Source: Mugil cephalus (lineage: Eukaryota; Chordata; Actinopteri; Mugiliformes; Mugilidae). Taken from it: DNA of 64,000 nt. Below, piece by piece: positions 51,957-64,000 of this stretch. Location: the NCBI RefSeq assembly GCF_022458985.1, contig NC_061789.1, positions 7,420,357 through 7,484,356 of the forward strand. Reading direction: 5' to 3'. Each line of letters opens with the position of its first letter. The stretch's first letter is position 1. The notes under the pieces were generated by a model. It worked only from the letters and a program-made list of their open reading frames with translations. It ran no database searches and was not told the origin of the DNA. A program made the position numbers and the translations under genes.

Positions 51957-64000
<12,044 letters not shown>

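Overview
This window is vertebrate nuclear DNA from a ray-finned fish, most likely a teleost. Every gene is split into exons with GT-AG introns. Roughly half of the sequence is AT-rich intron or intergenic DNA carrying worn LINE tails, reverse-transcriptase scraps, MITE-like elements and microsatellites of the kind common in teleosts. The species cannot be determined from the sequence alone.

Six protein-coding genes are supported by exon-by-exon translation with matching reading phase at every junction. From left to right they are: kri1 (minus strand, 3' half cut off by the left edge); ldlr (minus, complete); smarca4/BRG1 (minus, complete coding region); a galactose-3-O-sulfotransferase gene (plus, complete, and the only plus-strand gene); atg4d (minus, complete); and mast1 (minus, N-terminal part cut off by the right edge). 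KRI1, LDLR, SMARCA4, ATG4D and MAST1 all lie on human 19p13.2, so this is a conserved vertebrate block with internal rearrangement. The smarca4-to-ldlr tandem order and orientation is kept.

Layout: 1-4358 kri1; 4359-7480 intergenic with LINE relics; 7485-18309 ldlr with a GCTA-rich 3' UTR; 18310-23045 intergenic with a decayed tandem repeat of 160-210 bp units; about 23045-39640 smarca4; 40691-42805 the sulfotransferase gene; about 43530-50100 atg4d; about 50225-64000 mast1.

The genes do not form an operon or pathway. Their products are a ribosome-biogenesis factor, a lipoprotein receptor, a chromatin-remodelling ATPase, a Golgi sulfotransferase, an autophagy protease and a neuronal microtubule-associated kinase. 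I found no new biological system. The most interesting points are structural. A 176-bp tandem repeat in mast1 has copied the start of a PDZ exon, its splice acceptor and a LINE reverse-transcriptase scrap into the neighbouring intron. The ldlr protein has an extra NPxF motif at its extreme C terminus. One ldlr intron appears to be of the GC-AG class. A Rex1-like LINE tail abuts a smarca4 splice donor. A decayed THAP-domain transposon relic lies inside a kri1 intron. A very tight mast1/atg4d junction carries a CLEAR-like E-box.
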